Origin: Siphonobacter aquaeclarae
GTDB lineage: Bacteria; Bacteroidota; Bacteroidia; Cytophagales; Spirosomataceae
Length of the DNA stretch: 64,000 bases
Direction of reading: 5' to 3'
Assembly (NCBI RefSeq): GCF_900103285.1
Contig: NZ_FNGS01000003.1
Location: forward strand, 361,997-425,996
Part shown: piece after piece, positions 1 through 9,561 of the stretch
Layout: every line of letters begins with the position of its first letter
How positions within the stretch are numbered: position 1 is the first letter of the stretch
The notes under the pieces: generated by a model
What the model was told of the DNA's origin: nothing
Database searches by the model: none
Seen by the model: the letters and a program-made list of their open reading frames with translations, nothing else
Program-made: the position numbers and the translations under genes

Positions 1-32
1 TGAACTACGTTGCGGGAGGGGTCGGAAGGGGA

Positions 33-40
33 CAAAGGTA
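33..40 (-). promoter_or_regulatory. Possible -7 element of a leftward promoter at the window edge
   Basis: Read on the minus strand this is TACCTTTG, a full match to the Bacteroidota -7 consensus TAnnTTTG. Transcription would run leftward out of the window. I see no clear -33 TTTG at the right distance, so it rests on the -7 box alone. Confidence 0.3.
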
Positions 41-250
41 CTTCCGGCGTTTCATATTCCCATTTGAATTTCCGCCGAGGTTCAGCTGAATCACGGGTTG
101 GAAAAGGACAGATTAGCCCTTGCCGGGACGGCTTATTTTTTTGCCAGTACGTCGCCACACCTGGCTCCCGCGGCTCAATTTCACGGCTTGGGGACGGGTT
201 TCCGGAAAGGCTTGTGTTCCTTTGGTGCCTCTATCCAACTGAAACCGCCT

Positions 251-349
251 ATGATCTCCAACTGGCCCTGGTTCTTTCTGAACCTGCTGCTGATCGGCCT
301 CTGGGTCGTCGCCATTATCCGGTATCTGATAAAGAAGAAAAAAGCCTGA
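251..349 (+). CDS. Short single-pass membrane peptide (32 aa), hypothetical
   Basis: The peptide starts MISNWPWFF, has a hydrophobic stretch at about residues 8-24, and ends in the basic tail KKKKA. This is the layout of a small inner-membrane peptide with its basic end in the cytoplasm. I chose the ATG at 251 because the sequence upstream in the same frame has no protein-like character. A TTCCTTTG box at 217-224, a one-base variant of the -7 consensus, would give a leader of about 20 nt. A terminator follows directly. It belongs to no family I recognise, and short ORFs can arise by chance. Confidence 0.45.
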   Translation: MISNWPWFFLNLLLIGLWVVAIIRYLIKKKKA

Positions 350-399
350 GGCTGCCGGATTTCCCCATTTCCCTGTTCCCGCTTTCATAAAGGCATAAA

Positions 400-429
400 A
401 AAACGTCTCCGGTCACCCGGAGACGTTTT
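400..429. terminator. Bidirectional intrinsic terminator
   Basis: An 11-bp perfect stem (AACGTCTCCGG at 402-412 with CCGGAGACGTT at 417-427) has a 4-nt loop, an A run on the left and a T run on the right. It can end rpsG from the right and the small + strand peptide gene from the left. Confidence 0.85.
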
Positions 430-451
430 CCAAAGGATATATCCCTCTGAC

Positions 452-919
452 TTACACGCGGAAGTGAGAGAAAGCCTTGTTTGCTTCGGCCATCCGGTGC
501 GTGTCGTCTTTCTTCTTGACAGCAGCACCTTCGCCCTTGGCAGCAGCGATGATTTCGCCGGCGAGGCGCTCTACCATGGTCTTTTCGTTACGGCCACGAG
601 CATACTTGATCAGCCATTTCATGCCTACAGACTGCTTACGATCGGGACGTACTTCGGTCGGAACCTGGAAGGTCGCACCACCTACACGGCGGCTCTTTAC
701 TTCTACGGCAGGCATTACGTTGTTCAATGCTTTCTTGAAGGTCTCAAGGGCATTTTCTTTCGTGCGGTTCTCAACGAGTTCGAGCGCGCCGTAGAAAATG
801 TTGTAAGCAGTGGACTTCTTGCCCTCGTACATGAGGTTGTTGACAAACTTGGTTACCAGGGTCTCCTTGAATTTAGGATCCGGCAACACATACCGTTTTT
901 TGGGTTTCGCCTTACGCAT
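452..919 (-). CDS. rpsG: 30S ribosomal protein S7
   Basis: S7 nucleates assembly of the 3' major (head) domain of 16S rRNA and lies near the E site. The 155-aa product has the usual family length. It starts [17 protein letters not shown], has the conserved block [14 protein letters not shown] in the middle, and ends in a basic helix with KAFSHFRV. It lies 100 bp downstream of rpsL on the same strand, as in the str operon. Unlike the classical rpsL-rpsG-fusA order, a strong terminator follows rpsG within 25 bp, so fusA is not co-transcribed here or lies beyond the window edge. Confidence 0.97.
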   Translation of the reverse strand: MRKAKPKKRYVLPDPKFKETLVTKFVNNLMYEGKKSTAYNIFYGALELVENRTKENALETFKKALNNVMPAVEVKSRRVGGATFQVPTEVRPDRKQSVGMKWLIKYARGRNEKTMVERLAGEIIAAAKGEGAAVKKKDDTHRMAEANKAFSHFRV

Positions 920-1019
920 GTTACGTTTGAATGGTTATGAGAACGCGTCGCTTCTGCCCGTAACAGTGGCTTACTGCATTCTCGGTTGGGATAGTGTCAG
1001 GCAATCCGCCTGTCACGAA

Positions 1020-1427
1020 TTACTTCTTGCCCTTGGTGGGAGCAGCTGCCTGACCCGGCTTCGGACGCTTCGCGCCGTACTTCGAGCGGGCTTGCATACG
1101 ACCCTTCACACCAGCGGTATCCAGGGCGCCACGGATGATGTGGTAACGAACCCCCGGAAGATCCTTCACCCGACCACCACGGATCAGAACGATGGAGTGC
1201 TCCTGCAGGTTGTGACCTTCACCCGGGATGTAGGCGTTAACTTCCTTGCCATGTGACAAACGCACACGGGCAACTTTCCGGAGAGCAGAGTTCGGCTTCT
1301 TCGGAGTGGTCGTGTACACACGGGTACACACACCGCGTTTCTGCGGGCAAGCATCAAGAGCCGGTGACTTGGATTTCCAAGTTACCCGCTCGCGACCTTT
1401 GCGAACTAACTGTGAAATAGTAGGCAT
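1020..1427 (-). CDS. rpsL: 30S ribosomal protein S12
   Basis: S12 sits at the decoding centre and contributes to tRNA selection. The 135-aa product contains the near-invariant [17 protein letters not shown] and [17 protein letters not shown] loops, where streptomycin-resistance mutations occur in other bacteria. Both hot-spot lysines are present, as in sensitive strains. The C-terminal tail ([16 protein letters not shown]) is longer than in E. coli. The frame stays open upstream to 1526, but the promoter at 1470-1500 and the universal [12 protein letters not shown] start place the start at 1427. It is the first gene of the rpsL-rpsG unit. Confidence 0.97.
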   Translation of the reverse strand: MPTISQLVRKGRERVTWKSKSPALDACPQKRGVCTRVYTTTPKKPNSALRKVARVRLSHGKEVNAYIPGEGHNLQEHSIVLIRGGRVKDLPGVRYHIIRGALDTAGVKGRMQARSKYGAKRPKPGQAAAPTKGKK

Positions 1428-1469
1428 GATATGAAAAATAAAAAATGGTTCGTCCTCAAAAAGGGAGTG

Positions 1470-1500
1470 CAAAAGTAGGTCGTTTTCCGAATAAAGACAA
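1470..1500 (-). promoter_or_regulatory. Bacteroidota-type promoter of rpsL-rpsG
   Basis: On the minus strand a TTG (1500-1498) is followed after 20 bp by TACTTTTG (1477-1470), a full match to TAnnTTTG. Transcription would begin about 35-40 nt before the rpsL ATG. This rules out the longer reading frame that overlaps the promoter. Confidence 0.65.
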
Positions 1501-1568
1501 GCTACAGGTGCATTTTTTACAGCCAACTGCCTGAGAATGGGCGATTAGCGTCCCAAACTTACCCCCTT

Positions 1569-3680
1569 TCAGGGCAGTGAAAAGGCAACGTAACTATCAC
1601 CCGGCCTGGTTCCCGATTTGTTGCCGCCCGCGGCAATCACGACAAACTGCTTTCCGCCTGCCCGGTAAACGGCTGGCGTAGCATACCCGGCCGCCGGCAG
1701 CTGCGTTTCCCACAATACCGCACCGGTTTTCTTGTCAAACGCCCGGAACTTCTCGTCTTTCGTCGCCCCGATGAAAACCAGTCCACCTTTTGTCACCGCA
1801 GGGCCCCCGTAGTTTTCGGTACCGGTTGGCGGAATACCTTTGGCCGTCAGCTCCTTAAACTCTCCGAGGACGCTTTTCCAGACAATCTTGCCGGTTTTCA
1901 GGTCTATTGCATTGAGCGTACCCCACGGCGGTTTGATCGCCGGGTAGCCATCTTTCGTGGTGAAGCGCTTGTAGCCGGTCATGAGGTAAGGTGTCGTCAG
2001 GCCGGCGTCTGCTTTGGCTTCTACTTCTTTTTTGTCGGACGATGACGCGGTATTGAGGAGAAAGGCTACGAGCGCCGACCGGTCTTCCTCCGACAAATGC
2101 CCGAAAGAAGGCATGCCGCCGCGCCCGGTTTTGAGCAGCGTCCCAAGGGTGGCCGGAGAGTATTTCTGCTCCAGTTTATCAATGGCGGGAATAGAGCCGT
2201 TGCCTTTGCGGTTTAACCCGTGGCAATTGGCGCAATTGGCCGAGAAAAGCGATTGCCCCTTGCCGCCCGGTACATTCGGTACCATCGTAACGGTCCACGG
2301 CATCTCATTGGCGTTTACGTACAACCACTGACTTTCAGGATCGAAGGCCGCCCCGCCCCATTCGCCGCCGCCGTCAAATCCCGGAAAAAGTACTGCCCCG
2401 CCGAGGCTTGGCGGGTACCACATGGTGTTTTTGCCTGATTTGAAGGCTTTAAAACGCTCCCGGATTTCGGCCTGGTATTCCGGTGAAATATCAATAATGT
2501 CTTTTTCGAAAAAAGCCTGCCGCATAAACGGCTCCGGAAGCGTCGGGACGGGTTGGGTGGGCCATACCTGCTCGCCTTTCAGGTCTGTTGCCGTAGGTAC
2601 GGGTACTTCTTTGATGGGGTAGACCGGGTTGCCCGTTGCCCGATCGAGTAAGAACACAAAACCATGTTTGGTGATCTGGGCGACGGCGTCAATCGTGCGC
2701 CCGTCCTTCCGGATGGTTACCAGGTTGGGATTAGCGGGCAGGTCCCGGTCCCAGATATCATGGTGAATGGTCTGAAAATGCCAGATGCGCCTACCCGTAG
2801 CGGCATCCAGCGCCAGTATACAGTTGGCAAACAGGTTTTTGCCTTTCCGGAAACCGCCGTAAAAATCATAGGTAGCTGAGCCGGTCGGGACAAAAACGAT
2901 ACCCCGCTTCTCGTCCAGGCTCATTCCTGCCCAGTTATTCGCCGCGCCGATGTGCGGCAGCCGCTTTTTGTCCGACCAGGTTTCATACCCGGATTCGCCG
3001 GGATGCGGGATGGTATGGAAAATCCAGCGGCGCTTGCCCGTCCGCACGTCATAGGCGCGGATATGCCCGGGGGCGGCGTCAAGCCCTTCTGACAACCGCA
3101 TGCCGAGAATAATGACGTCTTTGTAAATAATCCCGGGAGTATTGGAGACGATGAAGAAGGACTTCTTTGGATAATCGAGGTCGTTTTGCAGGTCTACTTT
3201 CCCGTTATCGCCAAAAGAGGTGACTGGTTTTCCCGTTGCGGCGTCGAGGCAGAAGAGATTGTTTCCGGCAGAAACGAAGAGGCGGCGTTCGGTGCCGTCT
3301 GCCCAGTACGTTACGCCCCGGTTGGTACCGGCCCAGGCATTTTCACCCTTCCAGTAGTGGGAAAGATCGGTCCTCCAGACTTCCTTCCCGCTGGCGCCGT
3401 CGAGCGCGAAAACGTTGATATCCGCTGTTGTGGCGAAGAGAATACCGTCGACGACGATCGGCTGGCACTGCATTTGGCCAGGCTTGCCCGTGTGGTATTC
3501 CCAGGCTTTCTGCAAATGGGAGACGTTGGCTGTTGTGATCTCTTCCAGCGACGAATAGCGGGAGGCGTCCGGATGCCCGCCGTAGGTATCCCACCGGCTG
3601 TAATCGGTGCCAGGCTCCGTCCAGGACAACAAAAGAAGGACCATTCCGGTCAGGAACGGCCATCGGGGAAAAAGGGTCAT
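1569..3680 (-). CDS. PQQ-dependent dehydrogenase with inserted cytochrome c domain
   Basis: This is a predicted periplasmic quinoprotein that oxidises a sugar or alcohol and passes electrons to a heme c. The 703-aa product begins with a signal-anchor stretch (residues about 8-20). Repeated propeller-blade motifs of the form ALDGASGKEVW, CLDAATGKPV and ALDAATGRRIW follow. The HHDIWDRDLP segment (306-315) resembles the active-site region of glucose and alcohol quinoprotein dehydrogenases. A cytochrome c module is inserted at about 465-545, with CANCH at 483-487 as heme attachment and M523 in GGMPSFG as likely sixth ligand. The propeller then resumes to the C-terminus. Its start lies 13 bp after the GH3/serine-hydrolase gene, so the two are probably co-transcribed. 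The substrate cannot be read from the sequence, and I see no PQQ synthesis genes in the window. Confidence 0.88.
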   Translation of the reverse strand: MTLFPRWPFLTGMVLLLLSWTEPGTDYSRWDTYGGHPDASRYSSLEEITTANVSHLQKAWEYHTGKPGQMQCQPIVVDGILFATTADINVFALDGASGKEVWRTDLSHYWKGENAWAGTNRGVTYWADGTERRLFVSAGNNLFCLDAATGKPVTSFGDNGKVDLQNDLDYPKKSFFIVSNTPGIIYKDVIILGMRLSEGLDAAPGHIRAYDVRTGKRRWIFHTIPHPGESGYETWSDKKRLPHIGAANNWAGMSLDEKRGIVFVPTGSATYDFYGGFRKGKNLFANCILALDAATGRRIWHFQTIHHDIWDRDLPANPNLVTIRKDGRTIDAVAQITKHGFVFLLDRATGNPVYPIKEVPVPTATDLKGEQVWPTQPVPTLPEPFMRQAFFEKDIIDISPEYQAEIRERFKAFKSGKNTMWYPPSLGGAVLFPGFDGGGEWGGAAFDPESQWLYVNANEMPWTVTMVPNVPGGKGQSLFSANCANCHGLNRKGNGSIPAIDKLEQKYSPATLGTLLKTGRGGMPSFGHLSEEDRSALVAFLLNTASSSDKKEVEAKADAGLTTPYLMTGYKRFTTKDGYPAIKPPWGTLNAIDLKTGKIVWKSVLGEFKELTAKGIPPTGTENYGGPAVTKGGLVFIGATKDEKFRAFDKKTGAVLWETQLPAAGYATPAVYRAGGKQFVVIAAGGNKSGTRPGDSYVAFSLP

Positions 3681-3693
3681 GAGGTTTCAGAGG

Positions 3694-6600
3694 TTAGCGC
3701 TTGTCCAAATCTACGAAATTGTTTCCGTCGTGCCGGTTGATTTCGATGGCGTCGTATACCGCGTCCATTACCCGGCGGCGTACGCGCTGCGTCGTGATCA
3801 GGTTATTGCCCGCATTGGGGTGAACCCGGTTGGACAAAAAGATAAAGACGAGGTCTTCCCGCGGATCAGCCCAGACCAGCGTTCCTGTAAAACCCGAGTG
3901 ACCAAAGCTCCGGGGAGATACCCGTGGAGAGATATAAGCATTTCCGTCAACGCTGGATAACCGGTCCCAACCCAACCCGCGGAAACTCCGCGTAGTATAG
4001 TTCCGGGCATAGATAGGTACAGTGGAAGGAAGGAAATAACGTCTGCCGCCATAATATCCGCCCTGGAGGTTCATCTGCATGAGAATAGCCAGGTCGTTGG
4101 CAGTACTGAAGAGTCCGGCATGCCCCGAAACGCCACCCTGAATAGCCGCATTCTGATCGTGTACGGTACCTCTCACCAATACTTCCCGGAAGACGCGGTC
4201 GTTTTCCGTTGGTGCGGTTTTCCAGTCAGAAACGCCATTTGTCAGCGGGCTGAACGTCGTATTTGCCATACCCAGCGGTTCATAGAAATAATCGCGGACG
4301 AGGGTATCGAGCGGCTGGCCCGATACCTGCTCAACCAGCCGGCGCAGCATGATCAGCCCCAGGTCGGAGTATACAAACCGGTAATGTCCCAGTTTGCCGG
4401 CCAGGTAGGGCGTTTTGACAACCCATTTCCAGACAGAGTCTACCGTTGCAGGCTTTGTCCATAAGTTCCGGGCCACCAGCAGCCGGTAATCCAGCGTATC
4501 GGCATGGAGGTAAAAATCCGGACTGAAGATACCTTCGGGCTTGGTTCGTTCCCAATACGGCTGAAATGCCACCAGACCGGCCTGGTGCATGAGCAAATCC
4601 CGGATAAGGATCGTCTCTTTCCCACTGCCTTTCATTTCCGGTAAATAGGCGCCGATGGGCTGGTTGAGGTCGATTAACCCGTTTTCATTCAGCAACATCA
4701 CCGCCTGGAGCGTGGCGGTTACTTTCGTCACCGAAGCGAGATCATAGACTGTCGTATCCCGGACCGGCTCGTAAGCGGCCCTGTCGTACGTCAGGCCGCC
4801 GTAGTTTTTCTGCCAGACAACGCGCCCGTGGCGGGCTACTACTACCTGTCCGCCCGGAAAAACCCCGTTGCGGATGGATTCTTCCATGATATCGTCGACG
4901 GCCTTCAACTTCGCCGAACTCATACCGGCACTTTCGGGGACGCCGTAGGTCAGGCGGCCAATTTCTTCTGTTACGAGTCCATGCCCGGCAGGGTACAGGC
5001 CTTCAACGGAAACAGGCAGCTTGCCGGTAGCTTTCAGCGCGCCGAAGAGAACCTCCGCCACGGCTGTCTGTGCATAGGGGTCGCCTTCGTAACCGCAGAC
5101 GAGGGCCCGGGCTTCCGGGAAGTACTTCAGGCTGTAGGGATTACCAAAAACGCAGACGATGACCCGGTTCCCGCGTTTGACGAGCGTCTGGACAAATTTG
5201 ACGGACTCCGGCGAGATACCGTAATTCCGGTTGACGCGCTGCTTCATTTCATGCAGACTCACGATAACCGTCTGAACGGAATCGAGCTTTGCCAGGGTTT
5301 CAGCGAAGAATACGTCGTCAGACTTGGTATCGCTGGCGTAGCAGGCGACTTTCCCGTACTTGCGGAGTGTCTGCTGAAAAATGTTCGACGGTGATTCGCC
5401 AATAGCTACTGAGCTGATTTTCAGTGTATCCAGGTGAATGAAGGGGATGATGTATTCGTCGTTCCGGACGACAGTCACCGCGTTTTCGTATAGCTTTTGC
5501 CGAAGGGCTTCCGACTGCGGCGTGCGCAGGTCTTTGAGGAGGTTTTTCGAGACAGACACCGCTTGATACGGCACCAGGCCCGCCCGGTATTTGTACGAAA
5601 GGATTTTACGGACCCGCCGGTCGATTTCCTCTACCGTCAGCTGTCCTTTTTCTATCGCCTGTTTGATTTTGACGATCGAAGCCGCGACGCTTTCCGGCTG
5701 AAGCAGCAGGTCGTTGCCGGCCAGCAAAGCCTGGAGATTGGCTTCGGGAGCCTGATTTCCCTTGGTGACAGCCCGCATATTCATCGCATCGGTGACGATG
5801 AGCCCGTCGAATTTCAATTGATTCCGGAGAAGGTCCGTCACCACCGGCCCCGATAGCGTCGACGCTATCGGCCGTGGATCATACGCCGGAACATAGAGAT
5901 GCGCCACCAGTACACTGGGAATACTATCCTGGATCAGAGCCCGGAACGGAGGCAGCTCAAGTTCGCCGAGCCGGTCGGCTGAATGCCAGACTTTCGGAAG
6001 CGCCTGGTGGGAATCCACCTGCGTATCCCCATGGCCCGGGAAATGCTTGGCACAGGCCAGTACGCCGGCGTCGCGCAGGCCGCGGGCATATGCGATCCCC
6101 TTGGCTGCTACATTATCCGGGTTTTCACCGAACGACCGATAGCCGATGATGGGGTTAAGGGGATTGGAGTTGACGTCGACAACCGGAGCGAAATTCATCT
6201 GTACTCCGATGCGGCGGCACTGCCGCCCGATTTCCAGGCCCATGTCGTAGATGAGACGGTCGTCCTGTATCGCGCCCAGCGTCATTTGGTGCGGAAACGA
6301 CATGCCAAGGGCAAGCCGCATACCCAGACCGTTTTCGGCATCGAGTGAAACCAGCAGCGGCACCCGCGAAAGCGCCTGGTACCGGTTGGTCAGATCTGCC
6401 TGGGTGAGGGGATCGCCCTGAAAAAACAACAGACCGCCGACATGGTAGTTTCGTATAAGTCTTTCGACAGATGCGTAATAAGATTCGTAACGATTGGAGT
6501 ATGTTCCGATGACAAAAAACTGACCGATCTTTTCGTCGAGTGTCATCGACGAAAGGGTACTATCCGCCCATCGCGCAGCCAGTGAAGATCGGGCTGCGCT

Positions 6601-6729
6601 GTCTCTGGGGGTTAGAATCGGGCTAACTTTTTGGTAATCAGTAAAACGGGGGAGTGTCTTCGGAGGTTTTACATTCAGCCACATCATCAACCCGCATAAC
6701 CCCGTGAAAACAATACTATTCTTCCACAT
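3694..6729 (-). CDS. GH3 beta-N-acetylhexosaminidase-like / beta-lactamase-family serine hydrolase fusion
   Basis: This 1011-aa exported protein carries two enzymes. Residues about 60-390 form a GH3 barrel with the NagZ signature KHFPGHGDT (228-236) and the likely nucleophile D314 in IVTDAMNM. About 400-590 is a GH3 C-terminal-like alpha/beta domain. About 595-1000 is a class C beta-lactamase/esterase-like domain with SVTK (S666 and K669), Y787 in YSD, and HAG at 870-872 in place of KTG. A hydrophobic N-terminus (residues 5-20) suggests export. NagZ-type enzymes remove N-acetylglucosamine from muropeptides and the second domain could act on peptide or ester bonds, so a cell-wall recycling role is plausible but inferred. 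The same domain pairing occurs in other Bacteroidota. The PQQ dehydrogenase follows 13 bp downstream. Confidence 0.88.
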   Translation of the reverse strand: MWKNSIVFTGLCGLMMWLNVKPPKTLPRFTDYQKVSPILTPRDSAARSSLAARWADSTLSSMTLDEKIGQFFVIGTYSNRYESYYASVERLIRNYHVGGLLFFQGDPLTQADLTNRYQALSRVPLLVSLDAENGLGMRLALGMSFPHQMTLGAIQDDRLIYDMGLEIGRQCRRIGVQMNFAPVVDVNSNPLNPIIGYRSFGENPDNVAAKGIAYARGLRDAGVLACAKHFPGHGDTQVDSHQALPKVWHSADRLGELELPPFRALIQDSIPSVLVAHLYVPAYDPRPIASTLSGPVVTDLLRNQLKFDGLIVTDAMNMRAVTKGNQAPEANLQALLAGNDLLLQPESVAASIVKIKQAIEKGQLTVEEIDRRVRKILSYKYRAGLVPYQAVSVSKNLLKDLRTPQSEALRQKLYENAVTVVRNDEYIIPFIHLDTLKISSVAIGESPSNIFQQTLRKYGKVACYASDTKSDDVFFAETLAKLDSVQTVIVSLHEMKQRVNRNYGISPESVKFVQTLVKRGNRVIVCVFGNPYSLKYFPEARALVCGYEGDPYAQTAVAEVLFGALKATGKLPVSVEGLYPAGHGLVTEEIGRLTYGVPESAGMSSAKLKAVDDIMEESIRNGVFPGGQVVVARHGRVVWQKNYGGLTYDRAAYEPVRDTTVYDLASVTKVTATLQAVMLLNENGLIDLNQPIGAYLPEMKGSGKETILIRDLLMHQAGLVAFQPYWERTKPEGIFSPDFYLHADTLDYRLLVARNLWTKPATVDSVWKWVVKTPYLAGKLGHYRFVYSDLGLIMLRRLVEQVSGQPLDTLVRDYFYEPLGMANTTFSPLTNGVSDWKTAPTENDRVFREVLVRGTVHDQNAAIQGGVSGHAGLFSTANDLAILMQMNLQGGYYGGRRYFLPSTVPIYARNYTTRSFRGLGWDRLSSVDGNAYISPRVSPRSFGHSGFTGTLVWADPREDLVFIFLSNRVHPNAGNNLITTQRVRRRVMDAVYDAIEINRHDGNNFVDLDKR

Positions 6730-6971
6730 TTGTAAAACCGTACTTACTTTGAAAACACGAAACTATTGGAATTCGATTACTCTTTAAGGGATATATTTCA
6801 AAAAATCGGTTCGTTTTTCCCGCGGATTTGGCCGAACTTCGCAGTCTTTCCACCCTGCGAAGAATGAATCCCCCGGAATCATGGCCTCTGTTGGACGCCT
6901 GACTCCCGCACGGGATTAACGCGAAGAAGGAAAGAGGCAAGTTTCAGGGTTTTCAAGACACCAACCGTTTC

Positions 6972-8921
6972 ATGCGAGACATTATCCAGCTCCTTCCAGA
7001 CTCCATAGCCAATCAGATCGCCGCCGGAGAGGTCGTACAGCGACCGGCGTCGGTTGTGAAGGAGTTGCTGGAAAATGCCATCGACGCAGGCGCCAACGCG
7101 ATCCAACTGATCGTGAAAGACGCCGGAAGGACGCTGATTCAGGTCGTCGACAACGGGTCAGGTATGTCGGAGACCGATGCGCGGATGTGCTTCGAGCGGC
7201 ATGCTACGTCGAAAATCCGCACGGCCGACGACCTCTTCAAAATCCGGACGATGGGTTTTCGGGGTGAAGCCATGGCCTCCATTGCCGCGGTCGCCCAGGT
7301 AGAGCTGAAAACCCGCCGGGAGCAGGATGAGCTCGGCACGCAGATCCGGATCGAAGCATCCGAAGTCAAGAGCCACCAGCCCTGCCAGACGCCGTCCGGT
7401 ACGACCATCTTCGTCAAAAACCTGTTTTTCAATGTTCCTGCCCGCCGTAATTTCCTGAAATCCAATCCGGTGGAAATGCGGCATATCCTGGACGAATTTC
7501 AACGCGTAGCCCTGGCATACCCGGAAATCGCCTTTACACTCCACCACGGAGAGACGGAAGTTTATAACCTCGGCAGCGGTAAGCTCTCGCGGCGGATTGT
7601 GGATCTTTTTGGTAAAAACTACCGGGAACAACTAGCCGAGACACGGGAAGAAACGCCATTTGTAAAAGTATCGGGTTATATCGGTAAGCCGGAATTCGCC
7701 AAAAAGGTACGCGGAGAACAGTTTTTCTTCGTCAACCAGCGGTTTATCCGGCATGCGTATCTGCATCATGCCGTCCTCAACGGGTTTGAAGGCCTCATCG
7801 CCGAAAACAACCACCCGTTTTACGTACTCAACATCGAGATCGACCCGGCGCATATTGATATCAACGTTCACCCGACCAAAACGGAAATCAAGTTTGACGA
7901 CGAAAAGTCGGTCTATGCGATTGTCCGGGCGGCGGTGAAGAAAGCAACGGGCGTCTATGGCCTGGCCCCTGCGATCGACTTTGAGATGGATGTCAACCTC
8001 CTGAATCCCTCAAAATCCCTCAATTTCCAGCAACGGGATTATGCAAGCCATTTTGAAGCGTCGGTCAACGAAAACCGCAAGGTTTCCGATGAAGAAGCCC
8101 GCCCGAAAGAGGTGACGTCCTTCCGTCCTTCCAGGCGGAATCCGCAGAACTGGGAACAGTTGTTCGAAGGACTGGAAGGTCCTCCGCAAGCCGAACGGCA
8201 CAGCGTATTTGACCTTCCCACGGATATTCTCCCGACCGAAAAGCCGTTTACTCCTCCCAGCGAACCGGTGTCGAGCCTGACGTTTCAGAGCAAGGCCAAC
8301 CGGCTGCCGGACCGCCTGCCCGAAGAAGCCGAAAAACCGAAGCCGACGCTGCTGGATTACGACCGGATGCTCTTTCAGGTGCATAATCGCTATGTGTTGT
8401 CTCAGGTAAAGTCCGGGCTGATGGTAGTGGATCAGCGGGCGGCGTATGAGCGTATTCTGTACGACAAGTACCGCGCGTCGCTTGACAAACGGAATGCCGC
8501 GTCGCAGCAGTTGCTTTTTCCGAAGACCATTACGCTCAATCCCGTGGATTTTCAGCTGGTACTGGAAATTCAGCATGAAATCCGTGCGCTGGGGTTTGAT
8601 TTCGCGGAAATCGGGAAGAATGCGTTCATCGTCTACGGTATTCCGACGGATGTGACGGATGAAAACGAGGAGGATCTTTTCGAAGGACTTCTTTCCCAGT
8701 TCCGGCAGCATTTCGCCGACCTGAGACTGGACCGGCCTGAAGCCCTGGCCCGGTCGTTTGCGAAGCGGTCGGCGGCCCGGTACCTCGTGCGCCTGTCTAC
8801 CGAAGAAATGAGCGCGCTGGTCGACCAGCTCTTTGCGTCATCCAATCCCTCCTATACCCCCGGAGGCGAACCTACGTTCTCTATTCTCAGCCTCGATAAG
8901 CTGGGAAGCCTTCTCCGTTGA
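6972..8921 (+). CDS. mutL: DNA mismatch repair protein MutL
   Basis: MutL couples MutS mismatch recognition to strand removal. The 649-aa product has the GHKL ATPase domain at residues 1-330, with IAAGEVVQRPASVVKELLEN, ELLENAIDAGA, DNGSGM and GFRGEAMASI. A linker of about 130 residues leads to a C-terminal dimerisation/endonuclease domain. The endonuclease motif normally written DQHA-x2-E-x4-E reads DQRAAYERILYD here (from D487), so the His is Arg and the last Glu is Asp. The conserved start RDIIQLLPDSIANQIAAG supports the ATG at 6972. It runs divergently from the GH3 fusion gene, with 242 bp between them. Confidence 0.97.
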   Translation: MRDIIQLLPDSIANQIAAGEVVQRPASVVKELLENAIDAGANAIQLIVKDAGRTLIQVVDNGSGMSETDARMCFERHATSKIRTADDLFKIRTMGFRGEAMASIAAVAQVELKTRREQDELGTQIRIEASEVKSHQPCQTPSGTTIFVKNLFFNVPARRNFLKSNPVEMRHILDEFQRVALAYPEIAFTLHHGETEVYNLGSGKLSRRIVDLFGKNYREQLAETREETPFVKVSGYIGKPEFAKKVRGEQFFFVNQRFIRHAYLHHAVLNGFEGLIAENNHPFYVLNIEIDPAHIDINVHPTKTEIKFDDEKSVYAIVRAAVKKATGVYGLAPAIDFEMDVNLLNPSKSLNFQQRDYASHFEASVNENRKVSDEEARPKEVTSFRPSRRNPQNWEQLFEGLEGPPQAERHSVFDLPTDILPTEKPFTPPSEPVSSLTFQSKANRLPDRLPEEAEKPKPTLLDYDRMLFQVHNRYVLSQVKSGLMVVDQRAAYERILYDKYRASLDKRNAASQQLLFPKTITLNPVDFQLVLEIQHEIRALGFDFAEIGKNAFIVYGIPTDVTDENEEDLFEGLLSQFRQHFADLRLDRPEALARSFAKRSAARYLVRLSTEEMSALVDQLFASSNPSYTPGGEPTFSILSLDKLGSLLR

Positions 8922-8940
8922 GAAACAAACCGCATTTTAA

Positions 8941-8972
8941 TTTGCAACAACGTTGCAAGATGGTTTACTTTG
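8941..8972 (+). promoter_or_regulatory. Promoter of the small lipoprotein gene
   Basis: TTTG (8941-8944) is followed after 20 bp by TTACTTTG (8965-8972), one base off the TAnnTTTG consensus. It starts 20 bp after the mutL stop and would give a leader of about 45 nt before the ATG at 9023. Confidence 0.5.
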
Positions 8973-9022
8973 CCGGGCGTTCCGATCCACGAGCAGCGCC
9001 TTCATTATTAAACCAAATCACG

Positions 9023-9556
9023 ATGAAACTGAAATTCGGCCTTCCGGTGATTGCCCTTGCGGCATTGTTTTATTCCTGCGATAAGAAAGAAGATCCGGAA
9101 CCGGACGAGAACGAACTGATCACGACGATCAAGCTGGTACTCACGAGCGGCACTCAAACCAAAACCTTTCTCTGGAAAGACCTGGACGGAGACGGCGGCA
9201 AGGCACCGGTGATTACGGGAGATACATTGTCGAAGAAGACGACGTATTCCTACGCGCTGACGTTCCTCGATGAATCCAAAACCCCGGCAGAAGACGTAAC
9301 AGCCGAAATCAGGGAAAAAGCGAACGAGCACCTGGTTGTTTTCACCCCGAACCCGTCTAACCTGCTGACGGTGACGATTACGGACAAGGACAGCAAAAAC
9401 CTGCCCCTGGGGCTGTCCGGAACGATTGCAACGGTTGATTCCACGAAAAACGGAGTACTCAAAATCCGGCTGCGACACCAGCCGGGCACGAAGGATGGCT
9501 CCGCAGTTCCCGGTTCCGACGACGCAAACATCGATTTCCCGATCTTTATCAAATAA
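9023..9556 (+). CDS. Small lipoprotein, hypothetical
   Basis: The product has 177 aa. A short type II signal peptide (MKLKFGLPVIALAALFYSC) has its lipobox Cys at residue 19, followed by an acidic DKKEDPEPDENE stretch typical of Bacteroidota surface lipoproteins. The rest is predicted beta-rich with no cysteine or obvious catalytic motif. Phrases such as TIKLVLTSG, TFLWKDLDGDGG and the closing DANIDFPIFIK recall small Bacteroidota lipoproteins of unknown function. I chose ATG 9023 over the upstream frame, which begins inside mutL and crosses a promoter, because the signal peptide starts here. Two hairpins follow the stop codon. Confidence 0.75.
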   Translation: MKLKFGLPVIALAALFYSCDKKEDPEPDENELITTIKLVLTSGTQTKTFLWKDLDGDGGKAPVITGDTLSKKTTYSYALTFLDESKTPAEDVTAEIREKANEHLVVFTPNPSNLLTVTITDKDSKNLPLGLSGTIATVDSTKNGVLKIRLRHQPGTKDGSAVPGSDDANIDFPIFIK

Positions 9557-9561
9557 CAAAT

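Noticed and set aside
1428-1526. N-terminal extension of rpsL
   Set aside because: The extra 33 codons overlap the promoter and do not resemble S12.
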